Source of the DNA: Deltaproteobacteria bacterium
GTDB lineage: Bacteria > Desulfobacterota > Desulfobaccia > Desulfobaccales > Desulfobaccaceae
Assembly (NCBI GenBank): GCA_016874895.1
Contig: VGSX01000012.1
Location: 1-26,438, forward strand
Direction of reading: 5' to 3'
Length of the DNA stretch: 26,438 nt
Shown in pieces: positions 16,365 through 24,003 of this stretch. The stretch's first letter is position 1. Every line of letters begins with the position of its first letter. The notes under the pieces are model-generated. The model did no database searches. It was not told the origin of the DNA and worked only from the letters and a program-made list of their open reading frames with translations. A program made the position numbers and the translations under genes.

Positions 16365-17528
16365 CTATTTCATTCCAAGGATCCTTTCCACGGCATTTTC
16401 GACCTCCTTTACACCGATGGTCTGCATGCAAGTAAGGTGCGCGCAATTGTCTTGAAAGCAAAGATCGCAAGGGGCGAGGGCGCGCAGGAGTATGCCCTGG
16501 TCGGTATGGGGGTCCCACATCCTGGGAAACTGGCGGGCACTGAAGAGAGCGACGATGGAGGTGCCCACCAGCGCGGCCAGGTGCATGGGGCCGGTGTCCA
16601 GGGTGACCAGGACGTGGCAGCGGGCCAGCAAGGCGGCGGTCTCCAGGACGGTGGCCTGCCCGGCGGCGATGAGCTTGTCGCCGGGGAAGCGGGTGGCCAG
16701 GTCCTGCAGCCGCTCCCGGTCGCCGGGGCCGCCCACGAGAACGAAGAGGGGTTGATAGGCCTCATAAAGGCTACGCCCCAACTCCGCAAAATTCTCCAGG
16801 GGCCATTGTTTGGCCTGTTCCTTGGCGAAAGCCTGGAAGCCGATTATGATGCGGCCGTCCCGGCGGTGGGGGTGCAAGAGCTCTTCCGCCAGGCGGTGGC
16901 AGGAAGCCGGGAGATTCAGGATGAAGGGACGGATGCCGTTGATGCCGGCCCGGCCCAGGAGGAGAAGAAGGCGCTCCACCTCGTTGTGCGGGGGCACGTA
17001 GTCTTTCAGGGTGCGCAGGTCGAACCCGGGGAAGGCATTGGCCAGGTCGAAGCCCAGGGCCCCTTTGACGCCCAGGAGGCGGGCAAAGAGCAGGTCCCGC
17101 AGGTTTCGTGAGAGGGAGCTCCGTTCCTGGGGCAGCAGGACAAAGAGGTGAAAACCCCGGCGGCGCAGGTCCCGCAGCAGAGAGCGGCGGAAGCGCCAAT
17201 GAGCCAGGTCCTCCTGATAAAAGGTGATGATCTCATCCACCAGACCCAGGCCCTCCAGGACCTCATGGGCTTCGGGCAGGCCTTGGGGGCCCGGCGAGGT
17301 GAGCAGGCACAGATGGGATGAGGGAAAATTCTCCCGGAGGGCCGCCAGGGCGGGCAGGGCGCAGGCCGTGTCGCCGATGTTGCCGGTGCGGAGGATCAGG
17401 ATTTTGCCTTTCTGTGATCGCAATTTTTCAAGGATCACTCGCGTTCTTGGGAACAACAAAAGGGTCATTTTCTTCAGGACAAGATTAGCCCCTTTCCTCA
17501 GACAAAGGGCCAGCTTAAGACGGTTCAT
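16365..17528 (-). CDS. Glycosyltransferase family 9 (heptosyltransferase-like)
   Basis: A 387-residue GT-B protein. The N-terminal motif ILILRTGNIGDTACALPAL (43-61) and the C-terminal TLDTGPMHLAALVGTSIVALF (from 309) are the two hallmarks of ADP-heptose:LPS heptosyltransferases (RfaF/WaaC family). Four cysteines near the C-terminus (354, 357, 362, 367; CDLCFQDNC then HLTC) resemble the Cys-rich tail seen in many GT9 proteins outside the enterobacteria. It may add a heptose or another sugar to the repeat unit or core. Its start overlaps the upstream FkbM stop (ATGA). It is GC-rich, unlike the AT-rich genes on either side. Confidence 0.92.
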   Translation of the reverse strand: MNRLKLALCLRKGANLVLKKMTLLLFPRTRVILEKLRSQKGKILILRTGNIGDTACALPALAALRENFPSSHLCLLTSPGPQGLPEAHEVLEGLGLVDEIITFYQEDLAHWRFRRSLLRDLRRRGFHLFVLLPQERSSLSRNLRDLLFARLLGVKGALGFDLANAFPGFDLRTLKDYVPPHNEVERLLLLLGRAGINGIRPFILNLPASCHRLAEELLHPHRRDGRIIIGFQAFAKEQAKQWPLENFAELGRSLYEAYQPLFVLVGGPGDRERLQDLATRFPGDKLIAAGQATVLETAALLARCHVLVTLDTGPMHLAALVGTSIVALFSARQFPRMWDPHTDQGILLRALAPCDLCFQDNCAHLTCMQTIGVKEVENAVERILGMK

Positions 17529-18349
17529 GATTTTTTCAGAAAATAGGCGATCTTATTTTCATGAAGAATACGAATACAATCAAACCCATTTTCAGCAAGT
17601 TTCAATTTTATTTTTGCAAATATTGTTTCGTCATGAAATTCCATTACTATTCTTTTAGTCATTTTGAGTACATTTTTCCCCCCACATATAGCATCATACT
17701 CTGCCCCCTCAATATCAAATTTTATCAAGTCAATAGGCCCTTTGATTTCATATAACTCCGCAAAATGGTCTAAAGTATCTACCATTACAGGAAATTCTTT
17801 GTAATTACCTTTTTTCAGTAAATTCTTATATCTCCATTCCACAATACTACCATCACCGGTGCTTAAACAACTGACTATAAATTTCATAATCCCTTGTTGT
17901 GCTCCGATGGCTAAAGGAAATATTGCAACATTCTGAATTTGGTTGGCTTTTAAATTCTTTGAAAGAATTGAAAAAATATCGTAATTGGGCTCAAATGCAA
18001 TGATCCTTCCATTCCTTACTCTTGATGAATTTCTCAGGGAAAAAGCCCCGATATTTGCACCTAAGTCTAAAACAGTCCAACCATTTTGTGGAATAAAATA
18101 ATCTTCTCTTTCATATACCTTATCCACAAAAATTTCTTTGAAAGTCCCTGCTTCAGGGGAACTGATATTAAAAAATATTTTTAGGTCATCTAATTTTAAA
18201 GATACTAATCTATGCTCATTTATTCCATAAACTCCTAAGTAAAATAAAATTCGTTTTAAATAATAAGAGATAACTTTGAATTTAGCAAATAAGCCAAAAG
18301 AATATTTCCAATAACATAAAAAATATTTAAAAGAATTTTTTAAATTCAT
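17525..18349 (-). CDS. FkbM family methyltransferase (AT-rich gene)
   Basis: The 274-residue protein has the FkbM hallmarks: VLDLGANIGAFS at 93-104, IIAFEPNYD around 117-124 and DLIKFDIEGAEYDAI around 207-221. The family methylates hydroxyl groups, often on sugars in glycan loci. The ATG immediately follows the TAA of asnB copy 2 with no spacer, and the 3' end overlaps the GT9 start by 4 nt. The N-terminal ~45 residues are hydrophobic and basic and may bind the membrane. This is one of the most AT-rich genes in the window, next to the GC-rich asnB. Target sugar unknown. Confidence 0.92.
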   Translation of the reverse strand: MNLKNSFKYFLCYWKYSFGLFAKFKVISYYLKRILFYLGVYGINEHRLVSLKLDDLKIFFNISSPEAGTFKEIFVDKVYEREDYFIPQNGWTVLDLGANIGAFSLRNSSRVRNGRIIAFEPNYDIFSILSKNLKANQIQNVAIFPLAIGAQQGIMKFIVSCLSTGDGSIVEWRYKNLLKKGNYKEFPVMVDTLDHFAELYEIKGPIDLIKFDIEGAEYDAICGGKNVLKMTKRIVMEFHDETIFAKIKLKLAENGFDCIRILHENKIAYFLKKS

Positions 18350-20170
18350 TTAAAAATTCAAAGGCAAATTTGTTGCTGAAATCAATAGCGCCCAGGGCCG
18401 GCTCCAGGTTTGGCGGCCGGTGCGGTAGGCAGCCAGGGTGGCGGCCGCGGCGGTGGGGTCCAGGGGGCCCCGGGTGGCCGCGTCCCAGCCGGGCCAGTCC
18501 CGGAGCCAGGGTTCAAAGGGGAAGGTGAAGGTCATCTTGGGGCGGTGCACCACTTCCCGGGGCAGCAGGTCGCCCAGGGCGTTGGTGAGGAGCGCCTTGG
18601 GGACGCGGCCGTTCACCCGGGAGGCCGGGGGCGAGCCCAGCACCGCGGCCACCAGGACCGGGTCCAGGAAGGGCACCCGGGTCTCCAGGCCGTGGGCCAT
18701 GGACATGCAGTCCGTGTCCTTGAGCAGTTGATTCTGCAGGTAAAAGTGAATCTCACAGCGGGAGAGCCGGTCCACCGGGGCGAGCGCCGGAGCCGGGGGC
18801 GCGAGGGCGTCGGCCACGGCCCGCACGTGGGCCAGGGTGTCGCCGGTGAGGCGGGCCACCTCGGGCGGGGTGAACAGGCCCCGGATGGCCCCGTACCAGC
18901 CCAGGCTCCGGTGCAGGGCCAGGAAGGGGAGCTTGCGCAGCCGGCCGGGGAGCGCGGGCAGGGCGCCGTCCAGCCCGCGGAGCAGGGGCCCCAGGGCCGC
19001 CAGGCGGGTGAGGAGGCCGGCCCGCTGAAAATGGGGATAGCCGCAGAAGAGTTCGTCCCCCCCCAGGCCGGAGAGCACGGCCTTGAGACCGGCCTCCCGG
19101 GCCAGGCGGGAGACGAACCAGGTGTTGACGCCGTCGATGCTGGGCTGGTCCAGGTCGGCCAGGGCCCGGGGCAGGTCCTCCAGGAAACCCCGCCGGGTGA
19201 GGGTGAGAACCTGGTGGTCGGTGTGGTATTTTTGGGCCACCAGGCGCTGATAGGGCTCTTCGGAAAAGTCGGCCTCCTCAAAGTTAATGGAGAGCGTGGT
19301 GAGGCGGTCCTGGCGGGCCAGGGCGGCCAGGGCCACCAGGGCCGAAGAGTCGATGCCGCCGCTCAGGAACACCCCCAGCGGTGCGTCCGCAATGAGGTGG
19401 AGGTTGACCGTTTCCCCCAGGAGGGCGCGCAGGTTATCGGGACGGCAGGCGTCCGGGGGGGCGGGTTCTTGGGTCCAGAGGTCATGGTAGCGGTGGAGGG
19501 TGGCCCGGCCCTGGCGCACGGCCAGGTAATGGCCGGCGGGCAGCGCCTGCACGCCCCGGAGGGTGGTGAGGGGGACGGGCGCCGAGCCCCAGAGCAGGAA
19601 GGCGGTGAGGGCGTCGGGGTTTTGCTCCACCGGGAACAGCCCCGACGCGGCCAGGGCCCGGGTTTCCGAGGCGAAGACGATTTTGTCGTCATCCAGGAAG
19701 TAATAGAGGGGCTTGATGCCGAAGCGGTCCTTGACCAGGTACAGGGTCCGGCGGGGGGCGTCCCAGAGGGCGAAGGCGAACATGCCCCGGAAGCGCAGGA
19801 ACGCGTCCACGCCCCACTCTTCATAGGCGTGGAGGACCACTTCGGTGTCGGTGCGGCTGCGGAAGGTGTGCCCCAGGGTTTGCAGCTCCCGGCGCAGTTC
19901 CTGGAAATTGTAGATCTCGCCGTTGTAGGTGAGCCAAATGCTCTCGTCTTCGTTGGCCATGGGCTGGCGTCCGGCGGGCGACAGGTCGATGATGGACAGG
20001 CGCCGCTGGCCCAGGGCCACCCGGCCGTCGGGGCTCTGCCAGAGGCCCTCGTCGTCGGGACCGCGATGGACCTGGGCCCGGGTGAGGCGCAGCAGGGCCG
20101 CGGCCGTCTCTTCCCGGGGCGGAGGCTCACGGTGCGGGGTCAGGTGGAAGATGCCGGCGATGCCGCACAT
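18350..20170 (-). CDS. asnB: Asparagine synthase (glutamine-hydrolysing) family amidotransferase, copy 2
   Basis: The 606-residue protein starts MCGIAGI with the nucleophilic Cys2. The glutaminase domain shows HRGPDD (35-40), RLSIIDLSPAGRQP and NGEIYN. The synthase domain has P-loop SGGIDSS at 270-276 and LSGLGGDELFCGY. In the last motif 'GLGGDELF' replaces the 'GDGADELF' of copy 1, a variant common in EPS-locus members. It probably amidates a carboxylated sugar or similar group. It begins the long gene block; upstream of its ATG there is no Shine-Dalgarno sequence but six heptamers (20171-20212). It is very GC-rich, whereas copy 1 is not, so the two were likely acquired separately rather than by recent duplication. 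Confidence 0.93.
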   Translation of the reverse strand: MCGIAGIFHLTPHREPPPREETAAALLRLTRAQVHRGPDDEGLWQSPDGRVALGQRRLSIIDLSPAGRQPMANEDESIWLTYNGEIYNFQELRRELQTLGHTFRSRTDTEVVLHAYEEWGVDAFLRFRGMFAFALWDAPRRTLYLVKDRFGIKPLYYFLDDDKIVFASETRALAASGLFPVEQNPDALTAFLLWGSAPVPLTTLRGVQALPAGHYLAVRQGRATLHRYHDLWTQEPAPPDACRPDNLRALLGETVNLHLIADAPLGVFLSGGIDSSALVALAALARQDRLTTLSINFEEADFSEEPYQRLVAQKYHTDHQVLTLTRRGFLEDLPRALADLDQPSIDGVNTWFVSRLAREAGLKAVLSGLGGDELFCGYPHFQRAGLLTRLAALGPLLRGLDGALPALPGRLRKLPFLALHRSLGWYGAIRGLFTPPEVARLTGDTLAHVRAVADALAPPAPALAPVDRLSRCEIHFYLQNQLLKDTDCMSMAHGLETRVPFLDPVLVAAVLGSPPASRVNGRVPKALLTNALGDLLPREVVHRPKMTFTFPFEPWLRDWPGWDAATRGPLDPTAAAATLAAYRTGRQTWSRPWALLISATNLPLNF

Positions 20171-20212
20171 GGCAGGGGTCAGGTGTCAGGTTTTGGGTTT
20201 TGGGTTCTGGGT
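20171..20212 (-). repeat. Six degenerate heptamers abutting the asnB start codon
   Basis: Read on the minus strand, the 42 bases before the ATG at 20170 divide into ACCCAGA, ACCCAAA, ACCCAAA, ACCTGAC, ACCTGAC and CCCTGCC, ending exactly at the start codon. No purine-rich ribosome-binding site is visible. The same heptamer family occurs at 23665-23690, in the 223-bp units, and at 24951-24989. Whether it affects translation is unknown. Confidence 0.7.
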
Positions 20213-20223
20213 CGGTAAAAATC

Positions 20224-20339
20224 ATGTAGAGCAGGCGCCCTCGCCTGCATCTTCTAAAGAACAGCCGGGGGCGGCTGTTCCACATGACTTTCGCAGAGTT
20301 CTCATCTCGATATGGTGCGCGGTGCGCACCCTACAGGCT
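20224..20339. repeat. Composite repeat, copy 1
   Basis: A chain of modules: GCAGGCGCCCTCGCCTGC hairpin, AACAGCCGGGGGCGGCTGTT hairpin, a CCACATGACTTTCGCAGAG link, TCTCATCTCGAT, then the ATGGTGCGCGGTGCGCACCC repeat ending CTACAGGCT. Copy 2 follows at 20364-20472 in the same order and orientation. A partial third copy with only the two hairpins is at 23714-23772. Confidence 0.85.
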
Positions 20340-20363
20340 GGATGCCGGATGAGACACAAGATT

Positions 20364-20472
20364 ATGTGGAGCAGGCGCCCTCGCCTGCAAAATACAGCCG
20401 GGGGCGGCTGTTCCACATGACTTTCGCAGAGGTCTCATCTCGATATGGTGCGCGGTGCGCACCCTACAGGCT
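20364..20472. repeat. Composite repeat, copy 2 (runs into the autokinase stop codon)
   Basis: Same module order as copy 1, with a 7-nt shorter spacer between the two hairpins. Its last nine bases (CTACAGGCT, 20464-20472) overlap the autokinase gene: the TAG stop at 20464-20466 and the two preceding codons are repeat sequence. Confidence 0.85.
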
Positions 20473-22683
20473 CCGCCTTGACTTCCGCCAGCGTTTTTTC
20501 AGGCCGGCCAGGAAGCCGCCCGTGGGGGTGGTGCGGCGGGGGCGGGGGGTCTGGGCGCCGTCTTCGTCCCGGCCGTAGTAGGAGTAGTAGCGGTAGTACT
20601 GCTGGTAGTAGTAGCCGTCCCGCTGGAAGGGGACGTCGTTCAGGATGGCGCCCAGCAGCGGGGCCTTGACCTCCAGGAGCTGGTCCCGGGCCTCCAGCGC
20701 GGCCCGGCGGGGGACGCTTTCGGCCTTGACCACCAGCAGGACCCCGTCCGCCATGGTGGCCAGGATGGCCGGGTCGGTGACGGACAGCAGGGGGGGCGAA
20801 TCCACGATGACCCGGGCGAAGTGCTCCCGGGCCCGGCGGCAGAACTCCCGCATGCGGGCGGAACCCAGCAGCTCCGAGGGGTTGGGCGGGATTTTGCCGC
20901 AGGGGAGCACGTAAAGCTGGGGCACCGCGGTCTCCCGCACCGGCAGGTCGTCCGTTTCGCCCACCAGGAAGTTGGTCAGGCCCGGCTCCCGCTCCACCCT
21001 GAAGAGCTGGTGCAGGGTGGGCCGGCGCAGGTCCGCGTCCACCAGGAGGATGGGGTTTTCGGCCTTGGCCATGGCCGTGGCCAGGTTGGCGGCGGTGAGG
21101 GTTTTGCCCTCCAGGGGCAGGGTGCTGCTCACCAGGAGGAGGTGGGGGGCCTGCTCCGGCGTGGAAAAGAGGATGCTGGTGCGCAGACCCAGGTAGGCCT
21201 CCAGGGCCAGGGGGGGCTGGCCGCGGTGCACCACCAGCTCCGGGGAGTCGTGGCCCGGGTTGTCCGGGGCCAGCTCCAGGTGGGGGATCATGGCCAGGTT
21301 GGGGATTTCCAGCCAGCCTTCCACGTCCTCCGGGGTCTTGAGGGTGCTGTCCAGGCTCTCCAGACCCAGGGCCGCGGCCACGCCCAGCACCGCGCCCAGG
21401 ACCAGGGCCAGCATGAGGTTGCGCCGTTTGTTGGGCTTCACCGGCGCCTCGGGCACCGCCGCAGGGTAGACGATGCGGATGTTGGTGGAGGGCAGGTTCT
21501 CGGTGGCGGTGGTTTCCTTCAGGCTTTTGAGCATGTTCTCATACATGGCCCGGTTTGATTCCACGTCCCGGAGCAGCACCCGGTACTGGATGGTGCGCTC
21601 CCCCAGGTCCTGGGTTTCGCCCTTGACGGCCTGGAGCGCGGCCAGCAGTTGGGCCTCCTGGCTCTTGGCCATGGCGTATTCGTTCTTGATGCTCTCCCGG
21701 ATGTGGGCCAGTTCCGCGCCGATCTTGGCGCGCAGGGCCGCCATCTCCTGCTGCAACTGAATCATGCGGGGATGTTTCTCCCCGAATTTCTTGCTGAGCT
21801 CGGAAATCTGGTTGATGATCTTGGCCTCTTCGGCCTTGAGGGTGGTGATGAGGGGGTTGCTCAGGACCTGGGGGATGGGGCGCCCGGCGCTCACCTCCTT
21901 GAACCGGGTCTCGGCCTCCATGCGGCGGGTCTGGGCGCTCACCAGCTCCCGGTTCAACTGCTCCAGCTTCTGGGCGGTGATGGTCTCCTTGTCCTCGGTG
22001 GCGATGATGCCGTGCTGTTTCTTATAAGCATTCAGCTTGTTCTCTGATTCCTCCAGCTTTTTGCGGGCCTCTTCCAGCTTCTGTCTCAGCCAGACGGTGG
22101 CCTCCTGGGAGGCGGCGAAGCGCAGTTCCAGGGAGTGCTCGATGTAGCACTGGGCCAGGGCGTTGACCGCCTGGGCGGCGAAGCGGGGGTCGGGGTCGTA
22201 AAAACTCACGTCCACCAGGCGACTGTTGCGGATGGGGGTCACTTCGATGCCGCCCTGCACCGCGCCCACCAGGGCCTCTTCCGCGGACTGGGGATTGACC
22301 GGCGGGCCGCCTGGCTTTTCCTGGAACATGGCCGCATAGGACGGATGCTTCTTCAGTTGCAGTTTGTCCGCCACCCGTTTGGCCAGGGCCCGGCTCTCCA
22401 GGAGTTTGTACTGGGTCTGGTAGAACTCCTCCTGGAAATAGTCATGCTGGGCGCCTTCCCGGGAATCCAGCAGCCTGGGTAGGTGGCGTTCGATGAGGAG
22501 CTGCACCGTGGCCTTGTAAATGGGGGTGGTGGTGAAGGTGTAGAGGGCCGCGGTGATGACGATGGCGAAAAAGACGGTGAGGGCGGCCCAGCGCCGCTTC
22601 ACCAGGATGCGCAGATAATCCTGCAGGCTCCGCCCCCGGTGGGGGATGGGCAGCAGGTCGTCGTCTCGGTTCGGCTCTGGCAT
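20464..22683 (-). CDS. wzc: Wzc-like bacterial tyrosine autokinase / chain-length regulator
   Basis: A 739-residue inner-membrane protein. Transmembrane helices at about 33-52 and 423-442 flank a periplasmic Wzz-type domain with a long coiled coil (about 195-390). The cytoplasmic kinase domain has Walker A in SSTLPLEGKT (519-528), Walker A' LLVDADLRRP (546-555) and Walker B VIVDSPPLL (625-633). The C-terminal tyrosine cluster YYYQQYYRYYSYY (691-703) holds nine tyrosines and is the autophosphorylation site by family knowledge; a basic tail of 36 residues follows it. Such kinases control polymer length and export with Wza by cycles of phosphorylation. The ATG at 22683 has GAGAGG just upstream and lies 30 nt after the wza-like gene. 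The stop codon lies within a repeat. Confidence 0.95.
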   Translation of the reverse strand: MPEPNRDDDLLPIPHRGRSLQDYLRILVKRRWAALTVFFAIVITAALYTFTTTPIYKATVQLLIERHLPRLLDSREGAQHDYFQEEFYQTQYKLLESRALAKRVADKLQLKKHPSYAAMFQEKPGGPPVNPQSAEEALVGAVQGGIEVTPIRNSRLVDVSFYDPDPRFAAQAVNALAQCYIEHSLELRFAASQEATVWLRQKLEEARKKLEESENKLNAYKKQHGIIATEDKETITAQKLEQLNRELVSAQTRRMEAETRFKEVSAGRPIPQVLSNPLITTLKAEEAKIINQISELSKKFGEKHPRMIQLQQEMAALRAKIGAELAHIRESIKNEYAMAKSQEAQLLAALQAVKGETQDLGERTIQYRVLLRDVESNRAMYENMLKSLKETTATENLPSTNIRIVYPAAVPEAPVKPNKRRNLMLALVLGAVLGVAAALGLESLDSTLKTPEDVEGWLEIPNLAMIPHLELAPDNPGHDSPELVVHRGQPPLALEAYLGLRTSILFSTPEQAPHLLLVSSTLPLEGKTLTAANLATAMAKAENPILLVDADLRRPTLHQLFRVEREPGLTNFLVGETDDLPVRETAVPQLYVLPCGKIPPNPSELLGSARMREFCRRAREHFARVIVDSPPLLSVTDPAILATMADGVLLVVKAESVPRRAALEARDQLLEVKAPLLGAILNDVPFQRDGYYYQQYYRYYSYYGRDEDGAQTPRPRRTTPTGGFLAGLKKRWRKSRRSL

Positions 22684-22713
22684 GATCCTCTCAGGTTCCC
22701 CGCAGGGGGCGCA

Positions 22714-23592
22714 TCAGAACCAGGACTCGGGCACCACGATGGTGTCGCCGGGCCGGACGGGGTCTTCCTGTCTGACCTGGACCTTTTGTTTGACGGCTCC
22801 CTGTTCACGGATGATGAAGGTGCGTTTGGGCGCGGCCTTGTCCGTGAAGCCCTCCGCGGTGGTGACGGCTTTGAGCACCGTCATGCCTTCCTCAAAGGAA
22901 TAGCGGCCCGGCTTTTTCACCTGGCCCGTGACATAGAACACCAGGGTGGGGACGAAGATGGTGTCGCCGGCCTTGATGGCCAGGTTATGTTTGGGGTCCC
23001 CGCTCATGGCGGCATGGAGGGAGATGACCAGCTTCTCCTGGGGGCCGGCCTGTTCGGGGAGGCGGGGTTTGTCCAGCTTTTCACCGGGACGGGCCCGGAC
23101 GATGATGGCGGCGCCGCCGCCGGCGGTCTTGGCGCCCGCGGCCCCCAGGCCCCCGGCCAGGGAAATGGCCTCCACCACGGTGATGGCCTTGGTCAGGGGA
23201 TAGGCGCCCGGTCTGGCCACGTCACCCACCACAAAGAATTTCTGGCTCTTGAAGTCGGTGACGGTGATGCTGACGTGGGGGTTGACGATATAGCCCTGGG
23301 CCAGGCGCTGTTCGATCTCCTTCTGCAACTGGAGCACGGTGTGGCCCTGGGCCCGCAGCTCGCCGATAAAGGGGAAGGAGATGCGGCCGTCCAGCCCGAG
23401 GCGCATCTTGCGGGTCAGGTCGTCGTGGTCCCAGACCCGGATTTCGATTTCGTCTTCAGGACCCAGTTGATAGCCTTCCTGGGCCGGGGCGGGGGCGGGC
23501 GCCGGGCAGAGGAGCAGCAGCGCCGCCAGGAGCAGCAAAATGGCAGCGCGCTGGAAAGAATGGCGAAGTGAGGCAGAACGGCACAGCTTCAT
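22714..23592 (-). CDS. wza: Wza-like polysaccharide export protein (SLBB domains)
   Basis: A 292-residue protein with an N-terminal signal sequence (hydrophobic core about 17-28, then CPAPAPAPAQ), a polysaccharide export domain (about 40-112, starting YQLGPEDEIEIRVW) and two SLBB domains (about 118-200 and 218-290; FFVVGDVARPGAYPL and FYVTGQVKKPGRYSF). It should form the outer-membrane or periplasmic export channel paired with the Wzc-like kinase. Cys29 lies near a signal cleavage point, but LLLC is a poor lipobox, so lipidation is doubtful. It ends VVPESWF without an obvious C-terminal membrane helix, shorter than E. coli Wza (about 380 residues). No clear Shine-Dalgarno precedes the ATG at 23592. 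Confidence 0.92.
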   Translation of the reverse strand: MKLCRSASLRHSFQRAAILLLLAALLLLCPAPAPAPAQEGYQLGPEDEIEIRVWDHDDLTRKMRLGLDGRISFPFIGELRAQGHTVLQLQKEIEQRLAQGYIVNPHVSITVTDFKSQKFFVVGDVARPGAYPLTKAITVVEAISLAGGLGAAGAKTAGGGAAIIVRARPGEKLDKPRLPEQAGPQEKLVISLHAAMSGDPKHNLAIKAGDTIFVPTLVFYVTGQVKKPGRYSFEEGMTVLKAVTTAEGFTDKAAPKRTFIIREQGAVKQKVQVRQEDPVRPGDTIVVPESWF

Positions 23593-23664
23593 ATAAGCAC
23601 CATGGTGCGTGGTTGGCCTGATAATGGAGGCGTCGCCGGAGGAGGCGGACGATGCCCTTGGTAA

Positions 23665-23690
23665 GGTTCTGGGTTCTGGGTTCTGGGTTT
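23665..23690 (-). repeat. AACCCAG heptamer block
   Basis: Three to four units of GGGTTCT on the plus strand (AGAACCC on the minus strand), followed by GGGTTTTACCG. The same CGGTAAAACCC boundary joins heptamers in the 223-bp units. It lies 73 bp upstream of the wza-like start codon. Confidence 0.8.
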
Positions 23691-23713
23691 TACCGTGAAA
23701 ATCTCTTGCCTGA

Positions 23714-23772
23714 ATGTGGAGCAGGCGCCCCCGCCTGCTCTTTTAAAGAACAGCCGCCCGCGGCTGTTCTAC
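23714..23772. repeat. Partial composite repeat with two hairpins
   Basis: GTGGAGCAGGCGCCCCCGCC begins the first hairpin, and AACAGCCGCCCGCGGCTGTT (23749-23768) forms the second. It matches the first half of the repeats at 20224-20339 and 20364-20472. On the plus strand the second hairpin is followed within a few bases by a T-run (23774-23779), so it could act as a terminator for plus-strand transcription, though no gene reads that way. Confidence 0.75.
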
Positions 23773-23883
23773 CTTTTTTCATTACCGGGGGTGGCCCTGG
23801 TCGCGGCCATGAACGTTTAGGGTTTGGGGTTGTTTTCCAGCTTGATTCCCGGACGCCTGTCCGTCCTGGTAAGGATTATGGAG

Positions 23884-23927
23884 GACACCCGTCCTCGGGT
23901 GTCGCTGCGCAGGCCGTAAGCCTGCGC
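23884..23927. repeat. Two adjacent hairpins
   Basis: GACACCC (23884-23890) pairs with GGGTGTC (23897-23903), and GCGCAGGC (23907-23914) pairs with GCCTGCGC (23920-23927). Perfect arms with short loops mark this as a short palindromic repeat, probably of a family present elsewhere in the genome. Confidence 0.75.
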
Positions 23928-23949
23928 CACCAGAACTTTTCATGCCCTG

Positions 23950-23998
23950 GGGCCGTAGGGCGGGAAAGCGCAGCGCATCCCGCCGTTCGCCCGGTCAG
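23950..23998 (+). repeat. 49-bp direct repeat, left copy
   Basis: Starts GGGCCGTAGGGCGGGAAAGC and ends CGTTCGCCCGGTCAG. It is identical over 49 bp to 24652-24700, and the pair brackets the 223-bp array. It contains the dispersed GTAGGGCGGGAAAGCG repeat. Confidence 0.9.
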
Positions 23999-24003
23999 TT
24001 TGG

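Noticed and set aside
18410..20218. 602-codon open frame on the plus strand
   Set aside because: It is antisense to asnB copy 2. The glycine/glutamine/valine-rich translation is typical of the shadow of a GC-rich gene.
22483..23571. 362-codon open frame on the plus strand
   Set aside because: It is antisense to the wza-like gene and its junction with wzc; no motifs, while the minus strand is unmistakable.
23749..23780. Intrinsic terminator
   Set aside because: The hairpin plus T-run reads on the plus strand, where no gene is present, and the hairpin is a dispersed repeat module. I mention it only within the repeat entry.
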